A stretch of 5,152 bases of DNA from Smithellaceae bacterium (GCA_028704195.1 JAQVLL010000171.1:1-5152), one strand, 5' to 3'. Shown: positions 1 through 4,917, counted from the stretch's first letter. The notes: generated by a model not told the origin, from the sequence alone. Numbers and translations are program-made.

Positions 1-311
1 GCAACAGTAACGAGAACTACAAACCAGCCATAGATCGTGCCAAATCGCCCCACCTGCCGATAGGTTCCCACAGTACTGCCCTTGGAGAGCCGTCCCGCAG
101 CGACTTCCAGAATCATGATGGGCATCACTACCACTATCAAAGCAATCAGATAGGCGACCACAAATGCGCCACCGCCGTTTTCGCCCATGATGTAGGGAAA
201 GCGCCAGAGGTTGCCCAAACCAACCGCAGCCGCAGCCATGGAAGCGACAAATGCCGACTCGGAACTCCATTGCTTGCGGGATTCCTCGATAAAGTTATGA
301 CGATCCATCAT
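1..311 (-). CDS. Sodium-dependent transporter, NSS/SNF family (N-terminal part)
   Basis: The gene starts inside the window and runs off its left edge, so only about the first 103 residues are visible. The translation contains the hallmark first transmembrane segment of the neurotransmitter:sodium symporter (NSS/SNF) family: GLGNLWRFPYIMGENGGGAF at about residues 31-50. The unwound part of this helix binds Na+ and the substrate in the LeuT fold. A second hydrophobic segment (about 50-68) and the start of a third (about 94-103) follow. Bacterial members usually import amino acids or other small zwitterions with Na+ across the inner membrane; the substrate cannot be told from this fragment. Two adjacent ATG codons (311 and 308) are possible starts, with a GAGGG Shine-Dalgarno 5 and 8 bases upstream respectively. 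It follows the ZIP cassette and its attC-like site, so it may be another cassette or the chromosomal flank of the array. Confidence 0.9.
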   Translation of the reverse strand, partial: MMDRHNFIEESRKQWSSESAFVASMAAAAVGLGNLWRFPYIMGENGGGAFVVAYLIALIVVVMPIMILEVAAGRLSKGSTVGTYRQVGRFGTIYGWFVVLVTV

Positions 312-397
312 ATATTCCCTCTCGTGCCATAGCGGTGCTCCCGGCTATGAGAAAACCGTTTCAATATGTTTTTACCGGATTCCCCTTACCGGCGGAC

Positions 398-426
398 ATA
401 TTCCTCTATAAGTCAGCTAACGTCAA
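398..426 (-). promoter_or_regulatory. Possible sigma-70 promoter for the NSS transporter
   Basis: On the minus strand TTGACG (421-426) matches the -35 consensus at five of six positions. It lies 17 bases from a weak -10, GAATAT (398-403). Transcription would start near 391 and give a leader of about 80 bases before the NSS start codon. The -35 abuts and partly overlaps the R' end of the attC-like site at 415-471. This is a pattern match only. Confidence 0.4.
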
Positions 427-471
427 GGTCAGCGGCACGGTTTGTCCGTGTCCGCCGGTGTCTTGTTGGCG
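415..471 (-). other. attC-like recombination site after the ZIP gene
   Basis: This 57 bp imperfect palindrome lies about 30 bases beyond the ZIP stop codon. On the minus strand it reads R''-like CGCCAAC (465-471), an inner arm GCGGACACGG, loop ACAAA, an arm CCGTGCCGC, and R' GTTAGCT (415-421). The inner stem pairs perfectly except for one extrahelical A, the asymmetry that integron integrases use to choose the strand of a folded attC. R' keeps the GTT triplet, and R'' keeps AAC. R'' and the complement of R' agree at five of seven positions. There is no T-tract, so it is a poor intrinsic terminator. It suggests that the ZIP gene is itself a cassette. Confidence 0.55.
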
Positions 472-502
472 GCTCCGGGATCAGTTTCACGGCTCAGATC
501 CA

Positions 503-1318
503 TCAACCCAGCGCCACATCAAGGATCATCATTACCCCAAAACCGGCCATGGTTGCCATAGTTACCATATCGATATTCTTCTCGTTCCGCTGGGATTCCG
601 GGATCAATTCTTCCACAACCACAAAAATCATTGCCCCGGCAGCAAAGCAAAGGGCATAAGGCAGAATTTCCTGCGTATGAAGAACAAATGCTGCTCCGAG
701 CACCCCGGCAATGGGTTCAACCAGACCGGAGGCCTGCCCTATGAGGAAGCTCTTCGTTCGCCCCATTCCCTCTCTCCTCAATGGTAGCGATACTGCGGCT
801 CCTTCCGGGAAATTCTGGAGACCAATTCCAATTGCCAGCGCAATGGCGCCGCCAAGCGTAGCAGAAGAAAGATTGGCTGCCGCCGCCCCGAACGCAACTC
901 CAACCGCAAGACCTTCAGGGATGTTATGCAATGTGACTGCCAGCACCAATAGTGTGCTTTTATGCCAGGATGTCTTTGGTCCCTCACTTTGCTCAATATC
1001 CAGCCCCAGATGAAGATGTGGCAGTATTCGGTCAGCTATTCTCATAAAAATCCCTCCACTCATAAAACCGATTATAGCTGTCACCCATGGAATTTGACCC
1101 ATCTGCCGGGACATTTCTATTCCAGGTGCGAGCAGTGACCAGAAACTTGCCGCAATCATGACGCCGGCAGCAAATCCGAGCATGGAATCCATGAGTTTAG
1201 TGTTTATCTTCGCCGTGAAGAAAACGAGGGTTGCTCCTGCTGCAGTAACGCCCCATGTAAAAAATGTGGCGATGAGCGCCTGTGTGATTGGACTGTACTG
1301 TTGAATGAAGTTGTTCAT
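503..1318 (-). CDS. ZIP-family divalent metal transporter (GufA-like)
   Basis: This 271-residue inner-membrane protein has the length and pattern of bacterial ZIP (zinc/iron permease) transporters of the GufA type. Hydrophobic segments fall at about 11-35, 45-65, 78-95, 122-145, 154-176, 190-212, 219-238 and 252-270. The two metal-site helices carry HNIPEG (131-136) and QNFPEG (168-173), the signature of the binuclear transport site. Further acidic residues lie at E201 and in EELIPE (236-241). A histidine-bearing loop (PHLHLG, 100-105) sits between helices 3 and 4. ZIP proteins move Zn2+, Fe2+ or Mn2+ towards the cytoplasm; which metal cannot be read from sequence. The start at 1318 lies only 12 bases after the upstream attC-like core, with no strong Shine-Dalgarno. 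A two-codon ORF (ATG AGA TGA, from 1323) overlaps the start codon. The gene is flanked by attC-like sites at both ends and so looks like a complete cassette. Confidence 0.9.
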   Translation of the reverse strand: MNNFIQQYSPITQALIATFFTWGVTAAGATLVFFTAKINTKLMDSMLGFAAGVMIAASFWSLLAPGIEMSRQMGQIPWVTAIIGFMSGGIFMRIADRILPHLHLGLDIEQSEGPKTSWHKSTLLVLAVTLHNIPEGLAVGVAFGAAAANLSSATLGGAIALAIGIGLQNFPEGAAVSLPLRREGMGRTKSFLIGQASGLVEPIAGVLGAAFVLHTQEILPYALCFAAGAMIFVVVEELIPESQRNEKNIDMVTMATMAGFGVMMILDVALG

Positions 1319-1330
1319 CTCATGTCTTAT

Positions 1331-1390
1331 CGCGAACGCCTGAATTAAGCCGCGTAGCGAAGCGGCATCGGCTTGAATGAGCTGTTAGGC
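1331..1390 (-). other. attC site of the aadA type, after the methyltransferase
   Basis: This 60 bp site has the classic 59-base-element layout on the minus strand: R'' GCCTAAC (1384-1390), then the L''/L' arms around AAGCCG and CGGCTT, a short GC-rich apical stem with a TTCG-type loop, and R' GTTCGCG (1331-1337). From memory it closely resembles the attC sites of aadA-type resistance cassettes in mobile integrons, including the spacers ATTCA and TTAATTCAGGC. R'' matches the RYYYAAC consensus fully. R' keeps GTT, but its last four bases (CGCG) do not match RRRY or pair with R''. It separates the methyltransferase cassette from the ZIP cassette. This is the most recognisable attC in the window. 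Confidence 0.88.
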
Positions 1391-1436
1391 ATAATTGGAT
1401 TTTCCCCACTTTCTGAATCGACCGGTAATCCGCTCA

Positions 1437-2182
1437 TCACCGTGGCATCAGCGCGAACACGCCCCAGCCCATGTATTCACGTGTGTAAGCGGCGTAGCGC
1501 TCGGGTTCCGAGGTCAATTTGGTTTGAACATCTTTCGCCAACTCGTCGTCGGGATCGGCTTCAAGCCATCGGCGCATGGTGAGCCATTTGGCCGCCTCGT
1601 ATCTGTCCCAGCCGTCCTGGTCAGCCAGAACCATTTCAACCACATCATAGCCAAGGCGGCCGAAAGACGCGAGAAGTTCTGGAAGCATGAGAAAGTCGGA
1701 GATTGAGCCGGCAAGACACCCCCTGGCAACATCTTCTGTTGGCGGCAACTGCCGCCAGTAGGGCTCGCCGATGAGGATGATCCCTCCGGTGCGCAGGCTC
1801 CGCGCCAGAAGCTCGATAGTACCGACGACTCCACCGCCGATCCAGTTGGCACCGACACAGGCTGCCACACTGACCTTCTCGTCAGAGACATAGCCGGCAG
1901 CATCGCCATGGATGAACTTGACTCGATCTGCGACGCCGAGTTCTTCAGCACGGAGTTTTGCCTGCTCGGTGAACAACTGGCTCATGTCGATGCCGGTGCC
2001 GATGATGCCGTGATCGCGTGCCCAGGTGCACAGCATCTCCCCGAACCGCTTCCGAGGTCGAGCATCCGGACCCCCGATTCCAGACGCAGAGCCGCACCGA
2101 GTGTGGCAAGCTTTTCAGGTGTGATCGGGTTGTGGATGCGGTGAGCACTTTCAGTGATGTTGAATATCCGTGGTATGTCCAT
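1437..2182 (-). pseudogene. SAM-dependent methyltransferase, one-base frameshift
   Basis: Joined across one frameshift, this encodes a class I SAM-dependent methyltransferase of about 248 residues. The first part (from ATG at 2182) reads MDIPRIFNITESAHRIHNPI and reaches the SAM-binding motif I, LDLGSGSG. There the frame slips: adding one G to the GGGG run at 2039-2042 (minus strand) restores GSGSGEML followed by CTWARDHG. The second part runs to the TGA at 1437 and holds GTGID (the acidic loop after strand 2), VKFIHGDAAG and a C-terminal region ending WGVFALMPR. The substrate is unknown. The loss falls in a four-base homopolymer, so it may be a real inactivating mutation or a sequencing error. 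A second in-frame ATG at 2036 could give a 199-residue product, but without motif I it should not bind SAM. The gene is GC-rich compared with the tautomerase gene upstream. It follows the truncated acetyltransferase by 14 bases and is followed by an aadA-type attC. Confidence 0.82.
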
Positions 2183-2191
2183 TGTGGAAAA

Positions 2192-2199
2192 CCTCCTTA
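2192..2199 (-). promoter_or_regulatory. Shine-Dalgarno overlapping the upstream stop codon
   Basis: The minus strand reads TAAGGAGG. The TAA stop of the truncated acetyltransferase is the first part of a near-perfect Shine-Dalgarno for the methyltransferase start at 2182, nine bases on. Ribosomes finishing the short upstream frame would sit on the next initiation site, which favours translational coupling. This overlap also supports 2182 as the methyltransferase start. Confidence 0.7.
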
Positions 2200-2394
2200 C
2201 GGGTGTGAATCGTTGAAATAGTGCGGGCCATAGTCTTGGCAGAATTTTTCCCGCGTCGGTATCTTGCTGTCAGGGAATATCGGTGGCCCCATCATCGAAG
2301 CTGTCACATCAGAGTGGGCGAGCCATTTAAAAACATTGCGCCGGTCTGCTTCAGTTGCCTTTCGCAACATAACTCTTGTTCCCGTTAACGCCAT
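2197..2394 (-). CDS. Truncated GNAT-family N-acetyltransferase (N-terminal remnant)
   Basis: This is a 65-residue frame starting MALTGTRVMLRKATEADRRN and ending at a TAA. Its start looks like the first strand and helix of RimJ/RimL-type GNAT acetyltransferases: 'V-LR-ATEAD' followed by 'VFKWLAHSDV'. Whole enzymes of this family are about 150-190 residues. The acetyl-CoA-binding motif A (Q/RxxGxG/A) is absent, so this product should not be an active acetyltransferase. It has a good Shine-Dalgarno (AGGAG, six bases before the ATG at 2394), and its leader begins directly at the cassette boundary near 2413. I infer that a cassette lost the rest of its GNAT gene by deletion or fusion, leaving the start as a leader frame for the methyltransferase. 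It could also be a functional small protein. The family assignment rests on the N-terminus alone. Confidence 0.6.
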   Translation of the reverse strand: MALTGTRVMLRKATEADRRNVFKWLAHSDVTASMMGPPIFPDSKIPTREKFCQDYGPHYFNDSHP

Positions 2395-2407
2395 TTCATA
2401 CTCCTGC

Positions 2408-2467
2408 GCATAATGGTGAGTTCAGGGGTGCTACGATAGGAGCGTCCCTTGAAACGATTGGTTATGT
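2408..2467 (-). other. attC site after the tautomerase gene
   Basis: This 60 bp site reads, on the minus strand, R'' ACATAAC (2461-2467), an arm TTCAAGGG, a partly paired apical region, an arm CCCCTGAA, and R' ATTATGC (2408-2414). TTCA/TGAA and GGG/CCC pair with one extrahelical A between them, as in true attC sites. R'' and the complement of R' share the core CATAA. The GTT triplet of R' has become ATT. The CAAGGGAC/CCCCTGAACTC type of arm recalls attC sites of marine and Vibrio-like arrays (from memory). It marks the boundary between the tautomerase cassette and the GNAT-methyltransferase cassette. Confidence 0.75.
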
Positions 2468-2486
2468 CGTTTTTTTGTTCTATAAT

Positions 2487-2909
2487 TTACCGTTTGCTTG
2501 TCAAATTTTGGACAATATTCAAGTTGACAGGAATGCCGCCAACTCCAAAATTTAATTCCTCGATCGGGTTAATTATACACCAAATATTGTTTCCATTTGA
2601 TTCCTTGGAAAATGAGTTTTCTTCTACAAAAATGTCCTTAACTGAAAAGTATATCTCTTTTTTTATATCATCGGTAAATGCGTCATGAAACGAATATATT
2701 TTGATGAGTATCTTCCCTTTTTTAGAAAGGTCTCCACCGATATACATTTTTTTTGATTCGATCAAATTTACATAGCATATTGATCTTGAAATTTGATTAT
2801 CTGGCAGGGATTCAACTTTTAGAAGAAGTTTCGTTATTTTTTCAACAATTTGTTTTTCTTCTTTTGGTGAAAACAGACCTTCCGTATATGAAATTTCGCA
2901 AACCGGCAT
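2487..2909 (-). CDS. Tautomerase-superfamily protein (4-OT/MIF-like)
   Basis: The 140-residue product begins Met-Pro (MPVCEISYTEGLFSPKEEKQ). Tautomerase-superfamily enzymes use an N-terminal proline, exposed after Met removal, as the catalytic base. The first strand is followed by a long helix (about 14-34), as in 4-oxalocrotonate tautomerase. The length and two apparent beta-alpha-beta halves (about 1-60 and 64-132, with KILIKIYSF as the second core strand and FTDDIKKEIYFSVKDIF as the second helix) suggest a fused-dimer member. The C-terminus has NIWCIINPIEELNFGVGG, like the W-plus-Gly-rich end of tautomerase-family proteins. The reaction cannot be assigned; the family covers keto-enol tautomerisation, dehalogenation and related chemistry. 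AAGGAG lies six bases before the ATG at 2909, and the leader after the upstream attC-like site is only about 20 bases. The gene is AT-rich, in contrast with the next cassette. Confidence 0.6.
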   Translation of the reverse strand: MPVCEISYTEGLFSPKEEKQIVEKITKLLLKVESLPDNQISRSICYVNLIESKKMYIGGDLSKKGKILIKIYSFHDAFTDDIKKEIYFSVKDIFVEENSFSKESNGNNIWCIINPIEELNFGVGGIPVNLNIVQNLTSKR

Positions 2910-2927
2910 ATATGCTCCTTGTTGTTT

Positions 2928-2987
2928 TTATGACGAAAAGCTCAGCCGAAGCCGCGGAAGCGGCGATCGGCTTTAGCATTTTTATTT
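2928..2987 (-). other. attC-like site after the secreted-protein gene
   Basis: This site is about 60 bp with a strong inner hairpin. On the minus strand the arms are AGCCGATCGCCGC and GCGGCTTCGGCT around TTCC, imperfect at two or three positions. The outer side carries the conserved CGGCTGAGCTTTTC also seen at 3504-3555 and 4863-4917. R' would be GTCATAA (2928-2934), where GTT has become GTC. R'' is very degenerate (about 2980-2986) and overlaps the TAA stop of the secreted-protein gene (2982-2984), the usual place for an R''. Its right end is approximate. Confidence 0.6.
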
Positions 2988-3491
2988 ATAGAATTCGTCC
3001 CATGCAACTTTTGTAAAGTGGTGCTTTTTACAACCTGCCTTGATAACTATTTCTGTTGTTACTGGGATCTCAGTATTATGACAGTCAGCTTCAAAAACAT
3101 ATTGCGGCAATATTACTTTTGAACCTTTTCGCACTTCTGCCCAAGCAGACATAAATGCACCGCAACGGCCTTGAATATTAAAATTGCCAGGTACAGGGCC
3201 GATTGTGATTGTATAAATACCATCTTTTAGTTTGCATTTTCGTTTTACTGTTTTCAGAGAACCAATATGGTCGTCATCTTTCATTGATTCAATGAGTTCC
3301 CATGGATCCCATTGCCGGGGACCCTTGTTTTTTATCATTTCTTTGCCGGCTTCGTTGTATGCGCCAAGATAACTGATTTTAATGGAATTAGCTTTCTCAC
3401 CACATTCATAGCCAACCAATTTGTAGAAGCTATCTGCATTTGCAACCGAGACCGAAAATATTATGATAGAGATAATTAGCACTTTTTTCAT
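2982..3491 (-). CDS. Secreted protein of unknown function with five cysteines
   Basis: I do not recognise a family. The 169-residue product has a clear Sec signal peptide: MKK, a hydrophobic core VLIISIIIFSVSV, then ANA followed by D, giving probable signal peptidase I cleavage after residue 19. The mature part of about 150 residues has cysteines at 30, 86, 110, 137 and 154, so up to two disulphides are possible in the periplasm or outside the cell. It contains alternating short strands (GIYTITIGPV 91-100, KVILPQYVFEADCH 125-138, PVTTEIVIKAGC 143-154), which suggests a small beta-rich domain. There is no lipobox and no later membrane segment. The start at 3491 has AGGGG six bases upstream and lies only about 12 bases after the attC-like core. 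The stop overlaps the next attC-like site. Secreted orphan proteins are common cargo in integron arrays. Confidence 0.75.
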   Translation of the reverse strand: MKKVLIISIIIFSVSVANADSFYKLVGYECGEKANSIKISYLGAYNEAGKEMIKNKGPRQWDPWELIESMKDDDHIGSLKTVKRKCKLKDGIYTITIGPVPGNFNIQGRCGAFMSAWAEVRKGSKVILPQYVFEADCHNTEIPVTTEIVIKAGCKKHHFTKVAWDEFYK

Positions 3492-3503
3492 ATAATGCCC
3501 CTT

Positions 3504-3555
3504 GCCCAGTGAAAAGCTCAGCCGGAGCGAAGCGATCGGCTGTAGCGATTTGATA
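3504..3555 (-). other. attC-like site after panB
   Basis: This site is about 52 bp and lies about 20 bases after the panB stop. Its hairpin (plus-strand arms AGCCGGAGCG and CGATCGGCT around AAG) has one extrahelical G and one G-A mismatch, and is almost identical to the site at 4863-4917. R' is ACTGGGC (3504-3510) and R'' is TATCAAA (3549-3555). Neither keeps the conserved GTT/AAC triplet. Position, orientation and the shared arm CGGCTGAGCTTTTC support an attC origin; recombination activity is doubtful. Confidence 0.62.
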
Positions 3556-3573
3556 GTCTAAAATAAAATATAA

Positions 3574-4422
3574 TCAAACATTTATATTATTTTTCAAACA
3601 CCAGTCTCTGATCTTATTATATTCAACATCATCAATTATATTTGTCTGCTTCTCGTTGGGGAATATGTCATTATCAATTTCATTTTGATATTGCCGAATT
3701 GTTTTAATCATTAATTCTCTTATATTGATATATGTTGGGGAATGTTTATATTTTCTTTCATTAATTCCAAGTAAATCATATATTATTAAAACCTGGCCGT
3801 CACAATACTTTCCTGCTCCAATGCCAATCGTAGGCATAGATACGTTCTCTGTAATGATTTTGGATATTTTTCCAGGAATTTTTTCTAGTATTATTAAGTC
3901 TGCTCCGGCTTTATCTAATGAAATTGCACCATTTAATAATTCAATTGCTTCAGAGAATAACTTACCTTTTGCAATTTTACCTTGCATCATTCTTGCCTGA
4001 TCATGTTGAGGATTTAATCCTATATGGCACATAACTTTGATTTTATTTTCCTTCAATGAAACAAGTACATCTTTTCTAATACTCTCAAATTTAACAGCAT
4101 CTGCTCCCAGTTCGATTAGTTTTTTTGCATTTTTAACTGCCTCTTCAGGGGTCTCATAAGTTTTATACGGCAGGTCAACGACCAGGAAAATATCTTTCTT
4201 GGCTCGGCAAACAGCTTTTGTATGATGAATCATATCATCAAGCGTAACTTCCGTTTCATTTTGATAACCTAATACATTTGTTCCTACACTGTCTCCTAGG
4301 ATTATCATATCGATATCGGCTTCTTCCAGTATCTTGGTTATAGGATAATCATATGATGTTAATACTTTAATTTTTTGGTTATTCTTTTTTTTCTCCTTCA
4401 AGTATTCCAAGGTTTTTTTCAT
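3574..4422 (-). CDS. panB: 3-methyl-2-oxobutanoate hydroxymethyltransferase (ketopantoate hydroxymethyltransferase)
   Basis: This 282-residue cytoplasmic enzyme transfers a hydroxymethyl group from 5,10-methylenetetrahydrofolate to alpha-ketoisovalerate. This gives ketopantoate, the first committed step to pantothenate and coenzyme A. All family motifs are present in order: TSYDYP (22-27), LGDSVG (42-47), VTLDDMIHHTKAV (59-71), VVDLPYKTY (81-89), ADAVKFES (107-114), CHIGLNPQ (132-139), ILEKIP (178-183) and TIGIGAGKYCDGQVL (198-212). The Mg2+ ligands correspond to D44, D83 and E113, and the catalytic glutamate to E180. The family's usual LEGG after the third motif is FES here. The C-terminal tail is longer than in typical enzymes of about 264 residues. 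I start at the ATG at 4422, seven bases after AGGAG, rather than at the TTG one codon upstream. The gene is strongly AT-rich. No panC, panD or panE is adjacent; it stands alone between two attC-like sites. Confidence 0.95.
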   Translation of the reverse strand: MKKTLEYLKEKKKNNQKIKVLTSYDYPITKILEEADIDMIILGDSVGTNVLGYQNETEVTLDDMIHHTKAVCRAKKDIFLVVDLPYKTYETPEEAVKNAKKLIELGADAVKFESIRKDVLVSLKENKIKVMCHIGLNPQHDQARMMQGKIAKGKLFSEAIELLNGAISLDKAGADLIILEKIPGKISKIITENVSMPTIGIGAGKYCDGQVLIIYDLLGINERKYKHSPTYINIRELMIKTIRQYQNEIDNDIFPNEKQTNIIDDVEYNKIRDWCLKNNINV

Positions 4423-4429
4423 CAACGTT

Positions 4430-4434
4430 CTCCT
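4430..4434 (-). promoter_or_regulatory. Shine-Dalgarno of panB
   Basis: AGGAG on the minus strand is seven bases from the ATG at 4422. This spacing favours ATG over the TTG at 4425 as the start codon. Confidence 0.75.
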
Positions 4435-4481
4435 GATTAAAACATAAAAAATTATTTACTTACTTTCTACCCCTGCCCGCA

Positions 4482-4559
4482 TCCTAACATCAGCCTTGAA
4501 CGAATTCGGAATCCGCGCTTGGCGCGGATTCCGAATTCGTGTTTAAAGGCCTGTTTCGG
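4482..4559 (-). other. Long-stem attC-like site after the small membrane protein gene
   Basis: The site starts with R' GTTAGGA (4482-4488, minus strand), which keeps GTT. CAGCCTT (4491-4497) pairs with AAGG-C-CTG (4546-4553), leaving one extrahelical C. A perfect 19 bp stem fills the centre. A possible R'' is CCGAAAC (4553-4559). A second R''-like heptamer, CATAAAC (4569-4575), overlaps the TAA stop of the upstream gene, so the true outer limit is uncertain. It sits exactly where the cassette boundary should be, before the panB leader. Confidence 0.6.
4500..4540. repeat. Perfect 19 bp inverted repeat with 3-base loop
   Basis: The arms ACGAATTCGGAATCCGCGC (4500-4518) and their exact complement (4522-4540) flank TTG. 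Each arm also holds GAATTC. No T-run follows on either side, so a rho-independent terminator is not well supported, although the hairpin could still slow polymerase or protect the 3' end of the mRNA. I read it as the variable apical stem of the surrounding attC-like site. Confidence 0.9.
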
Positions 4560-4570
4560 CAGGGCTTCGT

Positions 4571-4837
4571 TTATGCTTCTTTAGGTGAAGTGCGGGAGGC
4601 AATCAGATTGTAGAGCCATGCGAAGATTGCGCCACCGATCCCGCCGTCGACAACTGCCCAGAGAAGGCCAACAACACTTCCGGCCGGGCTAATACTGTAG
4701 CCACGATACATCCTGCCGATGAATGTGATCTCGCCCGTGGCACCATCAAACAGAATGACCCACCACGTGATTAGAAATAGACCGATTCCCCAGATTATGG
4801 CACACGTGAGCGCAAAAGCTTTCACATTGAGTTTCAT
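4571..4837 (-). CDS. Small two-helix membrane protein (holin-like annotation)
   Basis: This 88-residue inner-membrane protein has two hydrophobic segments, about 7-30 (AFALTCAIIWGIGLFLITWWVILF) and 54-80 (SVVGLLWAVVDGGIGGAIFAWLYNLIA). They are joined by a polar loop with GATGEITFIGRMYRGYSISPAGS. From memory, proteins with this 'LTWW...FIGR.YRGY..SP.GS..G..W...DG..GG..FAWLYN' pattern are conserved in many bacteria and are often labelled 'bacteriophage holin' for their size and topology. I see no phage genes here, so I would not infer lysis. Glycine and tryptophan in the helices suggest oligomeric packing. The start at 4837 is well supported: AAGGAGG lies seven bases upstream. The gene is in the cassette between the attC-like sites at 4863-4917 and 4482-4559. 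Confidence 0.8.
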   Translation of the reverse strand: MKLNVKAFALTCAIIWGIGLFLITWWVILFDGATGEITFIGRMYRGYSISPAGSVVGLLWAVVDGGIGGAIFAWLYNLIASRTSPKEA

Positions 4838-4862
4838 CTTGCTACCTCCTTATTTTATTATT

Positions 4863-4917
4863 GCCGATCGAAAAGCTCAGCCGGAGCGCAGCGATCGGCT
4901 GGAGCGCCGGGTTATGC
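4863..4917 (-). other. attC-like site after the ribbon-helix-helix gene
   Basis: This 55 bp site has R'' GCATAAC (4911-4917), which contains the TAA stop of the upstream gene, as is typical of cassettes. The hairpin arms AGCCGGAGCG and CGATCGGCT (plus strand, around CAG) carry an extrahelical G. R' is GATCGGC (4863-4869): five of seven positions fit GTTRRRY, but the GTT triplet is broken. The arm CGGCTGAGCTTTTC (minus strand) is shared exactly with the sites at 2928 and 3504. Confidence 0.68.

Noticed and set aside
432..455. Intrinsic terminator after the ZIP gene
   Set aside because: The hairpin is real, but neither strand shows a T-run after it. The single extrahelical base and the flanking AAC/GTT heptamers suit an attC better.
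335..1013. Open frames on the plus strand across the ZIP region (335-787, 366-659, 711-1013)
   Set aside because: They are antisense to a clear ZIP transporter, have low-complexity or improbable composition, and lack Shine-Dalgarno sequences and recognisable motifs.
1395..2221. Other open frames overlapping the methyltransferase on both strands
   Set aside because: The frameshift-joined methyltransferase explains the coding signal. The other frames are long only because the region is GC-rich.
4500..4540. Rho-independent terminator
   Set aside because: The stem is strong, but no T-tract follows on either strand. Its position between R'- and R''-like heptamers fits an attC better.
4571..4837. 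Phage lysis holin, implying a prophage
   Set aside because: Only size and two membrane helices support this. No endolysin, spanin or structural phage gene is nearby, and the gene sits in a cassette.
2928..4917. CRISPR array or REP elements
   Set aside because: The repeats are 500-1300 bases apart with genes between them, always in the same orientation and always at gene 3' ends. There are no short regular spacers.
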